40,069 nucleotides of DNA, taken from positions 1-40,069 of the forward strand of contig JAHEGP010000003.1 in the NCBI GenBank assembly GCA_024645065.1, read 5' to 3'. Made by a program: the position numbers and the translations under genes. Numbering within the stretch: the stretch's first letter is position 1; each line of letters opens with the position of its first letter. Of the stretch, positions 17,823 to 26,569 are shown piece after piece. The stretch is from Cellvibrionales bacterium. GTDB lineage: Bacteria > Pseudomonadota > Gammaproteobacteria > Pseudomonadales > JAHEGP01. The notes below the pieces were generated by a model, which saw only the letters and a list, made by a program, of their open reading frames with translations, did not search any database and had not been told where the DNA came from.

Positions 17823-17876
17823 CAATGGCCCACTGGCGGTAAGCCCGGGCCGGCAAAAACGGGTACACTAGGAGTA

Positions 17877-18698
17877 ATGGAAAAACACCCGCCGTTTGGC
17901 CGCCTGTTGCGCTTCTGGCGCAATACCTTTTCCCTCAGCCAGGAAGCCTTGTCACTGGAGGTGGGGGTGTCCGCACGCCACATCAGTTTCCTTGAGACCG
18001 GCCGATCGAAGCCGGGTAAAAGCCTGGTTTACCAGTTGGCCGGGGCGTTTGGCCTGTCGGGCCGGGATACCAGCAACCTGCTGGCGGCGGCAGGGTTTTT
18101 CCCGGGTCGCGCCGACAGCGACCTGTCGACACCGGAACAGCGTTGGCTGCGTAAAGCGGTCGCTATGCGATTGCGAGACCTGGACCCGGTTCCCGCCTGG
18201 GTCGCAGACTCCTGTGGCCGCATCCTGATGGTCAATCATGGCTGGATTCACCTGAACCGGGATAACCTCCACGAATTTGGCAAGTCGCTGCTCGAAAACT
18301 CCTATCACATGTATTTTTCCGAACTCGGACTGCGCAAGCAATTACTCGACTGGGAGGATCTCGCCTGCGCGCTACTGGTCAATCTGCAACAGGAAGTCCT
18401 GCTCACCGAAGACCAGGCAGCCAGCCAGGTGCTGGATGAATTGCTGCAATACTCCGATGTACCCAGCGACTGGGCCCTGCGGGGAGCCCGCATTCCCTAC
18501 TCCCACAGTTTCAAGATTCGCAGCCAGCGCGACCAGCAACAGATCACCTGGATTGCGGTTAACAACACCGTTGGCGCGACCCCCTATGTCGCCCAGCCTC
18601 GCTTGCTACTGTCGGCGCTGCACCCCCTGGACGCTGACCAATGGCCGACACGGGAGCAACTGCAGCAGCTCGAGCATCCCCTGCTATATCCCGCTTGA
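17877..18698 (+). CDS. XRE-family regulator with MmyB-like ligand-binding domain
   Basis: 273 residues. An N-terminal Cro/CI-type helix-turn-helix (about residues 8-62, with LSQEALSLEVGVSARHISFL and ETGRSKPGKS) is followed by an MmyB-like PAS-related domain (from about residue 100, PVPAWVADSCGRILMVNHGW). In studied relatives this domain binds fatty-acid-type ligands, and many such genes sit beside short-chain dehydrogenases; none is adjacent here. AGGAG lies only two bases before the ATG, unusually close, so initiation may be inefficient or the true transcript leader very short. It follows aceK on the same strand and converges on the ABC importer operon. Confidence 0.88.
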   Translation: MEKHPPFGRLLRFWRNTFSLSQEALSLEVGVSARHISFLETGRSKPGKSLVYQLAGAFGLSGRDTSNLLAAAGFFPGRADSDLSTPEQRWLRKAVAMRLRDLDPVPAWVADSCGRILMVNHGWIHLNRDNLHEFGKSLLENSYHMYFSELGLRKQLLDWEDLACALLVNLQQEVLLTEDQAASQVLDELLQYSDVPSDWALRGARIPYSHSFKIRSQRDQQQITWIAVNNTVGATPYVAQPRLLLSALHPLDADQWPTREQLQQLEHPLLYPA

Positions 18699-18707
18699 AA
18701 CACCCGG

Positions 18708-19493
18708 TTAGTGATGACTGCGATGGCGTCCCACCGGCACAATCAGGGAGAGATCCTCACTCTCAACCCAGCGGGTATCAATCCCGTAGACCCGGCGCAG
18801 TATCTCCGGCTGCAGGACTTCCGCCGGTGCACCCTGGATCACGCTATTGCCATGATCCATCAACAGCAGGCGGTCGCAGAACCTGGCGGCATAATTGAGA
18901 TCGTGCAACACCACCAACACGCTGCCACCACTGCGCGCATGCTCGGCAAAAATCTCCATGATGTGGAATTGATGATAGGGGTCCAGCGATGCAATCGGCT
19001 CGTCTGCCAGCAACGACGGCGCACCTGTGGCCAACAGGCGCGCGAGATTAACCCGCATGCGCTCACCCCCCGACAGAGTCGTAACTACCCGCTCCAGCAA
19101 GTCCTCGACTTCGGCCAATTGGACCGCCCGGGCAATGGCCTGCTGGTCCCCCGGGCCCGGGCGCTGCCAGTACGACAGGTGGGGGAGCCTACCCATAGCG
19201 ATCACGCGGGCGGCGAGCAGCGGCCAGTGTGACTCCGTGTTTTGCGGCAGATAAGCCATCTGCCGGGCCCGCTCCCGCATCGACCAACTCTCCAGCTGGC
19301 GGCCCTGCAAGCGGCAACTGCCCGCGTCCAGTTGCACCAGGCCCAGCATGGCGCGCATCAAGGTGGACTTGCCCGCGCCATTGGGACCGATCAGGCCCAC
19401 GACCTGGCCTGGCACGAGTTCTACCGATACCCCATCGACGATTGCCACGCCGTTGCGCACGACCCTGGCCTGTTCAATTTGTATATGGCTCAT
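18708..19493 (-). CDS. ABC transporter ATP-binding protein (siderophore/haem/cobalamin class)
   Basis: 261 residues. Walker A is GPNGAGKST (36-44), the Q-loop is around YLPQNTESHWPL, the signature is LSGGERMRVNLARLL, Walker B/D-loop is LLADEPIASLDP and the H-loop is VLHDLNYAARFCDRLLL. The short C-terminal extension (EILRRVYGIDTRWVE) is typical of the FepC/HmuV/BtuD group. It powers import through the FecCD-type permease encoded just upstream, which it overlaps by four bases (ATGA). The transported substrate cannot be decided from sequence alone. Confidence 0.93.
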   Translation of the reverse strand: MSHIQIEQARVVRNGVAIVDGVSVELVPGQVVGLIGPNGAGKSTLMRAMLGLVQLDAGSCRLQGRQLESWSMRERARQMAYLPQNTESHWPLLAARVIAMGRLPHLSYWQRPGPGDQQAIARAVQLAEVEDLLERVVTTLSGGERMRVNLARLLATGAPSLLADEPIASLDPYHQFHIMEIFAEHARSGGSVLVVLHDLNYAARFCDRLLLMDHGNSVIQGAPAEVLQPEILRRVYGIDTRWVESEDLSLIVPVGRHRSHH

Positions 19494-20485
19494 ACCGCCT
19501 CATGCCGCATGCGGTAAACCAGCCAGAGAAAAAACGGCCCGCCTACCAGTGCGGTGACCACTCCCAGCTTCAGCTCCTGCTGCGGCGATAGTAACTGCAC
19601 TGCAGCGTCCGCCAACAACACCATCACGGCTCCCGCGATGGCACTGGGCAATAACAGCCGGCCGGGCTCGGCGCCGACCAGCGGCCGAATCAGGTGCGGC
19701 ACCACCAAACCGACAAATCCCACGTTGCCACTGACCGATACCGCCGCCCCCACCGTAAGCGCGACACCAACAATAATGAAAGCTCGTTGGCGCCCGATAT
19801 TGAAACCCATGCTCTGGGCACCCTCCTCCCCAAAGCTGAGCGCGTCGAGGAAGCGACCGCTACCCAACAGGCACAGCCATCCAGCGAACATAAACGGAAC
19901 CGCTATGGCGACATCTCTGATGCTGCTGTCGGCCACTGACCCCAATAACCAGTAGACGATCTCACTCATGGCATAGGGATTCTCGGAAAAGTTGAGGGCC
20001 AGCGAAATCAGCGAGGATGCGACGGCATTTATCGCCACCCCGGCCAGTATCAGCCCCAGCACGCTGGCCTCCCGGCCGGCCAGGAAGAATATCAGCATCA
20101 CCCCTAGCGCGGCACCTACCAGGCCACCCAGGGGCAACAGGTACCACGCCAGCCCGGCAAAACCAAAATAAAACGTGATGACTGCGCCAAGGGCAGCACA
20201 ATTACTTACCCCGACCAGGCCCGGGCCGGCCAGGGGGTTGCGCAGCAAGCCCTGCATAGCGGCGCCAGCCAGCCCCAGGCAGGCGCCCACCAAGCCCGCC
20301 AAGATTGACCGTGGCAGACGGATCTCGAGCAACACCAGCGCATCCACCGAGCCCTTGCGCGCACCGCTGGAGAATACTTCGCTGAGTTTTAACGGAAAGG
20401 GGCCACTCAAGAGGTCCAGCAAAAATGCCAGCAGCAGGGCCAACACAAGGAACGGCAGCAGCCACCAGCGAGGCTTTGATCGCAC
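19490..20485 (-). CDS. FecCD/BtuC-family ABC transporter permease
   Basis: 331 residues from GTG 20485, whose first base overlaps the last base of the upstream gene's TAG stop (TAGTG); the track's longer start lies inside that gene. About nine or ten hydrophobic helices are visible. Family motifs include EIRLPRSILAGLVGACLGLAG, AMQGLLRNPLAGPGLVGVSN and GNVGFVGLVVPHLIRPLVG, the last holding the coupling-helix region that contacts the ATPase. It forms the inner-membrane channel of a siderophore, haem or cobalamin importer. The overlaps on both sides indicate translational coupling and balanced production of the three subunits. Confidence 0.93.
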   Translation of the reverse strand: MRSKPRWWLLPFLVLALLLAFLLDLLSGPFPLKLSEVFSSGARKGSVDALVLLEIRLPRSILAGLVGACLGLAGAAMQGLLRNPLAGPGLVGVSNCAALGAVITFYFGFAGLAWYLLPLGGLVGAALGVMLIFFLAGREASVLGLILAGVAINAVASSLISLALNFSENPYAMSEIVYWLLGSVADSSIRDVAIAVPFMFAGWLCLLGSGRFLDALSFGEEGAQSMGFNIGRQRAFIIVGVALTVGAAVSVSGNVGFVGLVVPHLIRPLVGAEPGRLLLPSAIAGAVMVLLADAAVQLLSPQQELKLGVVTALVGGPFFLWLVYRMRHEAV

Positions 20486-21321
20486 TAGCGTAAATCCCGC
20501 AGTTCGGCAACCGCCTGCGCAACCATCGGTGTCGGGCAGGACCAAAGCCGGCCGTCAATCCGGGCCGTGGCGCTGGCAGCGATATTCTTTTCGAGCGCAG
20601 GATGGCGTAATTTTTTTTGCGCCAGTGAGTTCATATTGGGCTCCTGGTCATCGATGATATACAGGTCCGGCTGGTGACGCAGCAACTGTTCCAGCGGGAT
20701 TACGGCACCGTATTGATTGCCCAGGCGATCCGACAGGTTAGCAAAACCCGCCGCCTCCAGCACCGCGCCCGGCAGGGTTTCGGCCCCGGGGCTGTAGCCG
20801 TTGGGGGCGTAGATGACAGCCAGTGGCCTTGGGTCCGCCGGGGCTGCGCGCCCCGGGTCCAGCTGGCGATCCATTGCGGCGAGCAGTTCTGCGCCCGCGG
20901 CTGGCTGCTGCAACAGCGCTGCAGTATGGGCGATGACAGTAGCGACATCTTCCAGCGACTTCGCCCCCGGCACCAGCTCGACCCGATAGCCCAGCTCACG
21001 CAGCAACCGAACCAGGCGACGATCGGAGAGTTCATAGGCCAGAACAAGGTCGGGGTCGAAAGCCACTATCTCCTCGACCCGGGCATGGTTCAGGGGTATC
21101 TGCCCAACCCGTTCGGCATATGCTGAATACACCGGGTTGGCGGCCATGAAAGAGACCGAACTGATCCGCTCGACAGGGGCCAGCAGCAACAGCAATTGGT
21201 CAGTACAAAGGTTGATCGAGACGATACGTTCGGCGGCCTGCGTGCGCCCGCCACAGAGGTAACACAGGATCAACAGTGTTAGCCAGAGGCACCGGCGGTC
21301 GAGCTTGACGGAGGGAATCAC
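20485..21321 (-). CDS. Periplasmic substrate-binding protein of the ABC importer
   Basis: 278 residues with a signal peptide (LWLTLLILCYLCGGRTQA). The mature start AERIVSINLCTDQLLLLLAP is the usual opening of a cobalamin/iron-chelate binding protein subgroup (BtuF-like clamshell with a long backbone helix). Other marks are NPVYSAYAERVGQIPLNHARVEEI (quoted only partly as family context) and IDDQEPNMNSLAQKKL. It should deliver a metal chelate from the periplasm to the permease. No TonB receptor is adjacent, so the outer-membrane partner lies elsewhere; I saw no cobalamin riboswitch upstream and no recognisable Fur box. Confidence 0.88.
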   Translation of the reverse strand: MIPSVKLDRRCLWLTLLILCYLCGGRTQAAERIVSINLCTDQLLLLLAPVERISSVSFMAANPVYSAYAERVGQIPLNHARVEEIVAFDPDLVLAYELSDRRLVRLLRELGYRVELVPGAKSLEDVATVIAHTAALLQQPAAGAELLAAMDRQLDPGRAAPADPRPLAVIYAPNGYSPGAETLPGAVLEAAGFANLSDRLGNQYGAVIPLEQLLRHQPDLYIIDDQEPNMNSLAQKKLRHPALEKNIAASATARIDGRLWSCPTPMVAQAVAELRDLR

Positions 21322-21544
21322 AAACTATGGCCTGCAACAATGGACACGCTTGTCAGGCACACAGCAAGGCGCACTCGACCTGCGGCACTTTAGGAACAGT
21401 GCCCATTATTGTCAAACGTCAGGACCGGGGGTCGCAGAGTAATGATCCCAAAGAACCTCACTGCAGGTACTCCTGCCTGCACCACACTTTCGCCTCGCGG
21501 CTGCCCCCGACAGCGACTTGCGCTGGCTGATACTTTTCTGGCAT

Positions 21545-21575
21545 GGTGCGCGCCTTTCAAACAACAAAGCGCACC
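21545..21575. promoter_or_regulatory. 7-bp inverted repeat upstream of a methyltransferase gene (candidate operator)
   Basis: GGTGCGC (21545-21551) and GCGCACC (21569-21575) are perfect reverse complements separated by 17 bases, ending four bases before an extended -10-like sequence, TGTTACATT (21577-21585). The repeat would therefore straddle the -35/spacer region of the promoter for the gene starting at 21601. It could be a DNA operator or, less likely, an RNA hairpin, since it lies upstream of the predicted transcription start. Confidence 0.4.
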
Positions 21576-21600
21576 TTGTTACATTACGAAGCGGGCAACT

Positions 21601-22227
21601 ATGAGCACCTCAAGCAGCAACCCTCATGCGGTAAAATACCTTGGCACGCTGGCGCTCAAGTCCAGTCATCCCGCCGTTAAAAAACTGCGGCGTGACGGCC
21701 ACGAGCCCTCGATACATGGCAACAAGGTATGGCGCTCAAGCTTTGTACTCATGAACTATCTCAAGTCCAAGCCCCTGCCGGAGGGGGCCAGGGTGATCGA
21801 CGCCGGCTGCGGCTGGGGGCTGACCGGGATCTACCTCGCAAAACGCTTCGACGCCCGGGTTACCGGTATCGATGCGGATGCAGACGTGGCTCCGTTCCTG
21901 GCGGCCCAGGCTGCCATCAACGATGTCGAAATTGACTTCCAGCGCAAAAAGTTCCACCAGATCAGCAAGCGGGACCTGGTTGGCGTGCACACCCTCATCG
22001 GCGCCGATATCTGCTTTTGGGACGAACTGGTGAAACCGCTTTACCGTTTGATCGGTCGCGCCATGAGCGCGGGGGTGGAACAGGTACTGATTGCCGACCC
22101 CGGCCGCAGCCCGTTCTGGGAGCTGGGCAGGCTGTGCGAAGAAAAATTCAACGCGACCACAATCGAGCGCCGGATCAGCAAACCCTACAACACCAGCAAG
22201 CAGATTCTCGCGGTGCAGCGACCCTGA
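21601..22227 (+). CDS. Class I SAM-dependent methyltransferase (possible protein lysine methyltransferase)
   Basis: 208 residues from the ATG at 21601; the track's upstream start extends through a promoter-like region. The SAM-binding motif is VIDAGCGWGLTGIYLAK with the acidic residue of motif II in GIDADADVAPFL. The segment ADICFWDELVKPLYRLIGRA resembles the (D/E)xxY-type region of the METTL21-like (Methyltransf_16) lysine methyltransferases, so a protein substrate is plausible but unproven. It stands alone, diverging from the ABC importer and converging on the hydroxyacid dehydrogenase gene. The ribosome-binding site is weak. Confidence 0.8.
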   Translation: MSTSSSNPHAVKYLGTLALKSSHPAVKKLRRDGHEPSIHGNKVWRSSFVLMNYLKSKPLPEGARVIDAGCGWGLTGIYLAKRFDARVTGIDADADVAPFLAAQAAINDVEIDFQRKKFHQISKRDLVGVHTLIGADICFWDELVKPLYRLIGRAMSAGVEQVLIADPGRSPFWELGRLCEEKFNATTIERRISKPYNTSKQILAVQRP

Positions 22228-22264
22228 ATCCCGCTCAACCATTTTGAAAATTTGACTCAGCGGT

Positions 22265-23251
22265 TCAACCATACACCCCGGGGTTGGCGCAGTGGGGTAG
22301 CTCCCTGCCCTGCAATCCGGCCACCAGGTTGGCGACTGCCATGCTCGCCATCTGCTCGCGGGCATGTCGGGTAGCACTGCCGATATGTGGCGTTAGCACC
22401 ACGTTCGGCAATGCCAGCAGCTCGCTATCAGGTTCCAGGGGCTCGCGCCCAAAAACATCGATACCGGCGGCAAACAGGCGCCCGCCGCGCAGCGCCTGGC
22501 ACATGGCAAGCTCATCCACAATTCCGCCGCGGGCCGTGTTGACCAGGACCGCGCCGGGCTTGATCCGCTCAAATGCCGCCCGGTCGAGCAACATTCTCGT
22601 TTCTTCTGCCAGGGCGAGGTTTACGCTGATGAAGTCCGACTCCGCCAGCAACCCGTTCAGGCTTGCAGCCTCCACGCCAGCGACTTCGCGCCCCGATCGC
22701 GACCAGCCCATAACCCGCATATTGAAGGCCGCGGCGCGGCGCGCCACGGCCTGACCGATAGCCCCGAGCCCGATGATACCGAGCGTCGCGCCGTGCAGGT
22801 CACGACCCAACAGCATCTCCGGATACCAGCGATTGTCGTCCCGCCAGCACTGGTTGCGAATGTAGCGGTCGGCCTCAACCACCCGGCGCGCCGCCGCTAA
22901 CAACAGCGCAAAGGTGAGGTCAGCCGTGGTTTCCACCAGTACGCCCGGGGTATGTCCAATGGCGATACCGCGGCGGCTGGCGGCAGCCTGGTCGATATGA
23001 TCGATCCCCACCGACATGGTCGACACTACCCTCAGGCCAGCGCAGCGCTGCAGCAACTCGGCGTCAATCTGTTCAGTGAGCATACACAACAGGCCATCGA
23101 CATCCGCCGCTCTGGCCAGTAATTGCGCCCGCCCTATCTGTCGGGGCTGTTGCCAAATGTCCAGTTCGGCTGCGGCCCGCAACGGCGCCAGGGCGGATTC
23201 AGGTAACTGCCGGGTCACCAGTACTTTTGGCCTGGCTGTATGCATCATCAC
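22265..23251 (-). CDS. D-isomer-specific 2-hydroxyacid dehydrogenase (glyoxylate/hydroxypyruvate reductase type)
   Basis: 328 residues. The N-terminal substrate domain begins PKVLVTRQLPESAL. The NAD(P)-binding domain has GIIGLGAIGQAVARR followed by GWSRSG, where a basic/Ser pair instead of an acidic residue suggests NADPH preference. Catalytic Arg (NTARGGIVDE), Glu (GREPLE) and His (TPHIGSAT) are all present. It likely reduces glyoxylate or hydroxypyruvate in the cytosol. A 13-bp palindrome (23309-23321) lies about 60 bases upstream of the start. It is encoded downstream of parE on the same strand but 241 bases away. Confidence 0.9.
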   Translation of the reverse strand: MMMHTARPKVLVTRQLPESALAPLRAAAELDIWQQPRQIGRAQLLARAADVDGLLCMLTEQIDAELLQRCAGLRVVSTMSVGIDHIDQAAASRRGIAIGHTPGVLVETTADLTFALLLAAARRVVEADRYIRNQCWRDDNRWYPEMLLGRDLHGATLGIIGLGAIGQAVARRAAAFNMRVMGWSRSGREVAGVEAASLNGLLAESDFISVNLALAEETRMLLDRAAFERIKPGAVLVNTARGGIVDELAMCQALRGGRLFAAGIDVFGREPLEPDSELLALPNVVLTPHIGSATRHAREQMASMAVANLVAGLQGRELPHCANPGVYG

Positions 23252-23308
23252 AGCTTTGCCTACCTACGCGTTATGGTTTCAATGTGGCAAAAAGCTTGTC
23301 GGAACACC

Positions 23309-23321
23309 GTTGCGCCGCAAC
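23309..23321. promoter_or_regulatory. 13-bp palindrome upstream of the hydroxyacid dehydrogenase gene
   Basis: GTTGCG-C-CGCAAC is a perfect palindrome with a one-base centre, located 58-70 bases upstream of the dehydrogenase start in the gap after parE. The one-base centre rules out an RNA hairpin, so a protein-binding operator is the natural reading. No regulator is indicated. Confidence 0.35.
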
Positions 23322-23492
23322 AAACGATCGAACCACTATCTGAGTCAATTGCCTGGCTTGTTCCTGCTTTTCAGCAGCACCGGGCCCGGATCATCGACAG
23401 GACCCATGCAGATCACGAATTCTGCCTCTGGCTGATAAAGAATTACGTCCACTCCCTGCCCCCACGGAATGACCGTACTAACCCCGACCCAT

Positions 23493-25376
23493 TCAAACCT
23501 CCGCCAGATTGCCCTTGCTCTCCAGCCATTTTTTTCGGTCCGGGGAGCGCTTTTTCGACAGCAGCATATCCAGCACCTCGCGGGTGCCATCGGCGTCATT
23601 GATCGAAAGCTGTATCAATCGGCGGGTATCCGGATTCATAACGGTATCCCTTAGCTGCATGGGATTCATCTCACCCAAGCCCTTGAAACGGGTGACCTGG
23701 ATTTTTCCCTTTTTCTTTTCCGCGGCAATCCGATCCAGCACCCCGGATTTTTCCGACTCGTCGAGGGCGTAGAATACTTCCTTGCCGACATCGATGCGAT
23801 ACAAGGGCGGCATCGAAACGTAGACATGCCCCTGGGCGACCAGCCTGGGAAAGTGACGCAGGAATAGCGCGCACAACAGGGTGGCGATGTGCAGGCCGTC
23901 GGAATCGGCGTCGGCCAGAATACAAATCTTGTTATAGCGCAATCCGCTGAGGTCGGAGTTTCCAGGCTCGATCCCGAGCGCCACGGAAATATCGTGGATT
24001 TCCTGGGATGCCAGCACTTCGGATGACTCCACTTCCCAGCTGTTGAGAATCTTGCCCCGCAGCGGCAGGATGGCCTGGTACTCGCGGCTACGCGCTTGTT
24101 TCGCAGAGCCGCCCGCTGAATCGCCCTCCACCAAAAACAGTTCAGTTCGCTCCATATCACCGCCAGCGCAATCCGCCAGTTTGCCCGGCAGGGCTGGGCC
24201 TGAGGTAACTTTCTTGCGAGCAACCTTTTTGCTTTTCCGCAAGCGCCCCTGCGCGTTGCTGATAAAAAGATCCGCCAGGCGGTTGGCCTCTTCGGTATGC
24301 TGGTTGAGCCAAAGCCCGAAAGCATCCTTGGCGACGCCGGATATGAAGGCCGCGCACTCGCGTGAGGTCAGCCGCTCCTTGGTCTGGCCGGAAAACTGTG
24401 GGTCAGCCATCTTGGCAGACAACACGTAGGCACACTTGTCCCAGATATCATCCGGCGTCAGTTTGATTCCCCGGGGCAGCAGGTTGCGGAATTCACAGTA
24501 CTCACGCACGGCTTCCAGCAAACCGGTACGCAAACCATTGACATGGGTACCGCCCTGGGTGGTGAGGATAAGGTTGACATAGGATTCGGCGGTTACCTCC
24601 CCTTCATCCACCAGCCATTGCACTGCCCAGTCAACGGCTTCGTTGCCGCCGGCGAAGCTTCCCACGAAGGGCTGCGCCGGCAGGGTTTCGCAGCCCGCTG
24701 TGGATTCCCTGAGGTAGTCGGTAATGCCGTCCTCAAAATACCATTCCTGCTTGTCACCACTGGCTTCGTCCTCGAAGATTACCCGCAGGCCCGAACACAA
24801 AACGGCCTTGGCCCGCAGCGTGTGCTTGAGCCTGGATACTGAAAACCTGGGCGAGTCAAAATACTTTGGATTGGGTGAAAATTGAACCGTTGTCCCGGTG
24901 TCACGCTTCTTGCAACTGCCGATAATTTCCAGCCCACTCACCGGCTCACCATTGGCGAACCGCATTTCATAGACATTGCCATCACGCCTGATCGTGACTC
25001 GCAGGGCAGCGGACAGGGCGTTAACCACCGACACTCCGACGCCATGCAAACCTCCGGAAAACTGGTAGTTGTCATTGGAGAATTTGCCACCGGCATGGAG
25101 CGTGGTCAGGATCACCTCTACACCCGGCTTGCCGATTTCAGGATGCATATCCACCGGCATACCGCGGCCATCGTCGCTGACGCTCACTACGCCGTCGCGA
25201 TGCAGCAGCAGCCGAATTTCACTGCAGTGACCAGCAAGCGCTTCATCCACACTGTTGTCTATGACCTCCTGGGCGAGGTGATTCGGCCGGGCGGTCTCGG
25301 TGTACATACCCGGTCGCTTGCGCACCGGATCCAGCCCGGTGAGTACTTCAATATTCTGTGCCGTATACTGGCTCAT
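23493..25376 (-). CDS. parE: DNA topoisomerase IV subunit B (ParE)
   Basis: 627 residues from the ATG at 25376 (MSQYTAQNIEVLTGLDPVRK); the track's earlier start adds 41 residues without family similarity. The GHKL ATPase domain has EVIDNSVDEALAG, the glycine-rich SDDGRGMPVD and SGGLHGVGVSVVNALS. The TOPRIM domain has LVEGDSAGGSA and the metal-binding ILADADSDGLHI. The length near 630 and absence of the GyrB C-terminal insertion favour ParE over GyrB. With ParC it decatenates daughter chromosomes. It follows cpdA as in E. coli, but yqiA, normally between them, is missing and a 217-base gap takes its place. Confidence 0.96.
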   Translation of the reverse strand: MSQYTAQNIEVLTGLDPVRKRPGMYTETARPNHLAQEVIDNSVDEALAGHCSEIRLLLHRDGVVSVSDDGRGMPVDMHPEIGKPGVEVILTTLHAGGKFSNDNYQFSGGLHGVGVSVVNALSAALRVTIRRDGNVYEMRFANGEPVSGLEIIGSCKKRDTGTTVQFSPNPKYFDSPRFSVSRLKHTLRAKAVLCSGLRVIFEDEASGDKQEWYFEDGITDYLRESTAGCETLPAQPFVGSFAGGNEAVDWAVQWLVDEGEVTAESYVNLILTTQGGTHVNGLRTGLLEAVREYCEFRNLLPRGIKLTPDDIWDKCAYVLSAKMADPQFSGQTKERLTSRECAAFISGVAKDAFGLWLNQHTEEANRLADLFISNAQGRLRKSKKVARKKVTSGPALPGKLADCAGGDMERTELFLVEGDSAGGSAKQARSREYQAILPLRGKILNSWEVESSEVLASQEIHDISVALGIEPGNSDLSGLRYNKICILADADSDGLHIATLLCALFLRHFPRLVAQGHVYVSMPPLYRIDVGKEVFYALDESEKSGVLDRIAAEKKKGKIQVTRFKGLGEMNPMQLRDTVMNPDTRRLIQLSINDADGTREVLDMLLSKKRSPDRKKWLESKGNLAEV

Positions 25377-25593
25377 GGATACAACTGACCTTGTTGAGGA
25401 TGGAAAGTAATGAGGACAGCGAACAGACCGGCGACGATGCAACCGACCACCAGCTCGCTTGGGGTGAGCGCATTTTGGCAACTGGTGGCTTTTAGTCAAG
25501 GATTAGCAGCGACAAATTGCCCGTTGATGTGTCGCATTTTCAGCCTGATGGTGTGCAGCCGGCGCAATTGCGTGCTGGTTGCAGCGCAAGCGC

Positions 25594-26409
25594 TCAATAA
25601 CCATTGCATTCGTAGTCGGCATCAAAGAGTTCAGCGGAGATCCGCCCTACCTCGGTACCAATCGAGCCATCTTCTTCCAACCACAAGCGACGGTATCCCG
25701 GTTGCTGGTGATCGACTTTGAAATGTTCGCTGCCCGGAGCGAATTGAACACAGCTTGAAGGTGTGGCCAGTAGCCGGTAATGCTGTCGCTGCAGATCGAA
25801 CTCCTGGTGCACATGCCCCCACAATAACGCCTTTACCCGCTTGCAAGCATCCAGCATCTGCAACAACCTGGCACCGTTGCTGATGATTTGCTGGTCCAGC
25901 CAACGACACCCTATGGCCACCGGATGATGATGCACGCAGACCAGCAGGTGTTGGTAGTCGGGCTGCTGCAAAAACTGCTCGAGCCGCTCCAGCTCGGCGT
26001 CGGCCAACTCGCCGCCCACCGCACCGGGAATCTGGGAATTCAACAGGATAATACCCCAGCAACCTGCCCCGATAGTCTTCGCCATATGGGCTGCTGCCAC
26101 CGCCTCCATATTCGCGATATCGTCGTGATTACCAGGCAGCCAGGCGTGCAGGATACCGGTCGCATCTACCTGGCGCCGCAGTTCCCGATAAGCAGCGACA
26201 CTGCCGTCATCAGAAAGATCGCCGGTGAGCAGCATCAGGTCACTGGCACCAGTTTCGGTGGCCGCGCGCAGCACGTGCGCCAGGCTCTGACGGGTGTCTA
26301 CTCCCGCAAGCCGGTTATCTGCAGCGGCGCCGATATGGGTGTCGGTTACCTGCAGGACCGCCAGCGGCCCCCCGTTGTGATCAAGTTTCAAATGCAAAAC
26401 AGTTCCCAT
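25594..26409 (-). CDS. cpdA: 3',5'-cyclic AMP phosphodiesterase CpdA
   Basis: 271 residues, normal for the family. All calcineurin-like metallophosphoesterase motifs are in order: D-x-H (QVTDTHIG), GD (LLTGDLSDDGS), GNHD (LPGNHDD), a His in VCVHHHP, and GHVH (LLWGHVHQE). CpdA hydrolyses cAMP in the cytosol and so tunes CRP signalling. GAGGT abuts the annotated ATG, leaving almost no spacing, so a TTG a few codons downstream is an alternative start. Two GTTGCAAC-type palindromes lie upstream. The gene keeps its place between the yqiB-like gene and parE. Confidence 0.93.
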   Translation of the reverse strand: MGTVLHLKLDHNGGPLAVLQVTDTHIGAAADNRLAGVDTRQSLAHVLRAATETGASDLMLLTGDLSDDGSVAAYRELRRQVDATGILHAWLPGNHDDIANMEAVAAAHMAKTIGAGCWGIILLNSQIPGAVGGELADAELERLEQFLQQPDYQHLLVCVHHHPVAIGCRWLDQQIISNGARLLQMLDACKRVKALLWGHVHQEFDLQRQHYRLLATPSSCVQFAPGSEHFKVDHQQPGYRRLWLEEDGSIGTEVGRISAELFDADYECNGY

Positions 26410-26422
26410 ACCTCATACTTGT

Positions 26423-26451
26423 GTTGCAACGGTTCGCAGCTTCCTTGCAAC
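26423..26451. promoter_or_regulatory. Two GTTGCAAC-type palindromic boxes upstream of cpdA
   Basis: GTTGCAAC (26423-26430, self-complementary) and CTTGCAAC (26444-26451) have centres 21 bases apart, two helical turns, 14-42 bases upstream of the cpdA start. Such phasing suits a regulator binding two sites on one face of DNA. TTGCAAC recurs in the tolC promoter (27215-27221), so a shared regulator is conceivable. Confidence 0.35.
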
Positions 26452-26507
26452 GACCATCCCGCTGGCCCAGCGCCCCGGCTGGAATAATACAGGCTCCCGC
26501 CTGCCAC

Positions 26508-26569
26508 GGCTCTATTCACGCCCGCCCCATAGCGGTCCCGCACGAGGTCCTGGAGGCGAATAGAGAGCC
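26508..26569. repeat. Imperfect long inverted repeat in the gap between the yqiB-like gene and cpdA
   Basis: GGCTCTATTC (26508-26517) pairs with GAATAGAGAGCC (26558-26569) apart from a two-base bulge, enclosing 40 GC-rich bases. The 251-base gap otherwise holds only an unrecognised 79-codon open frame on the minus strand. The structure may be an mRNA stem in the operon transcript or the base of a small RNA. No T-run follows on either strand, so it is not a standard terminator. Confidence 0.35.

Noticed and set aside
21322-21600. Cobalamin riboswitch upstream of the ABC importer
   Set aside because: I looked for the B12-box-type conserved stretch on the minus strand and did not see it.
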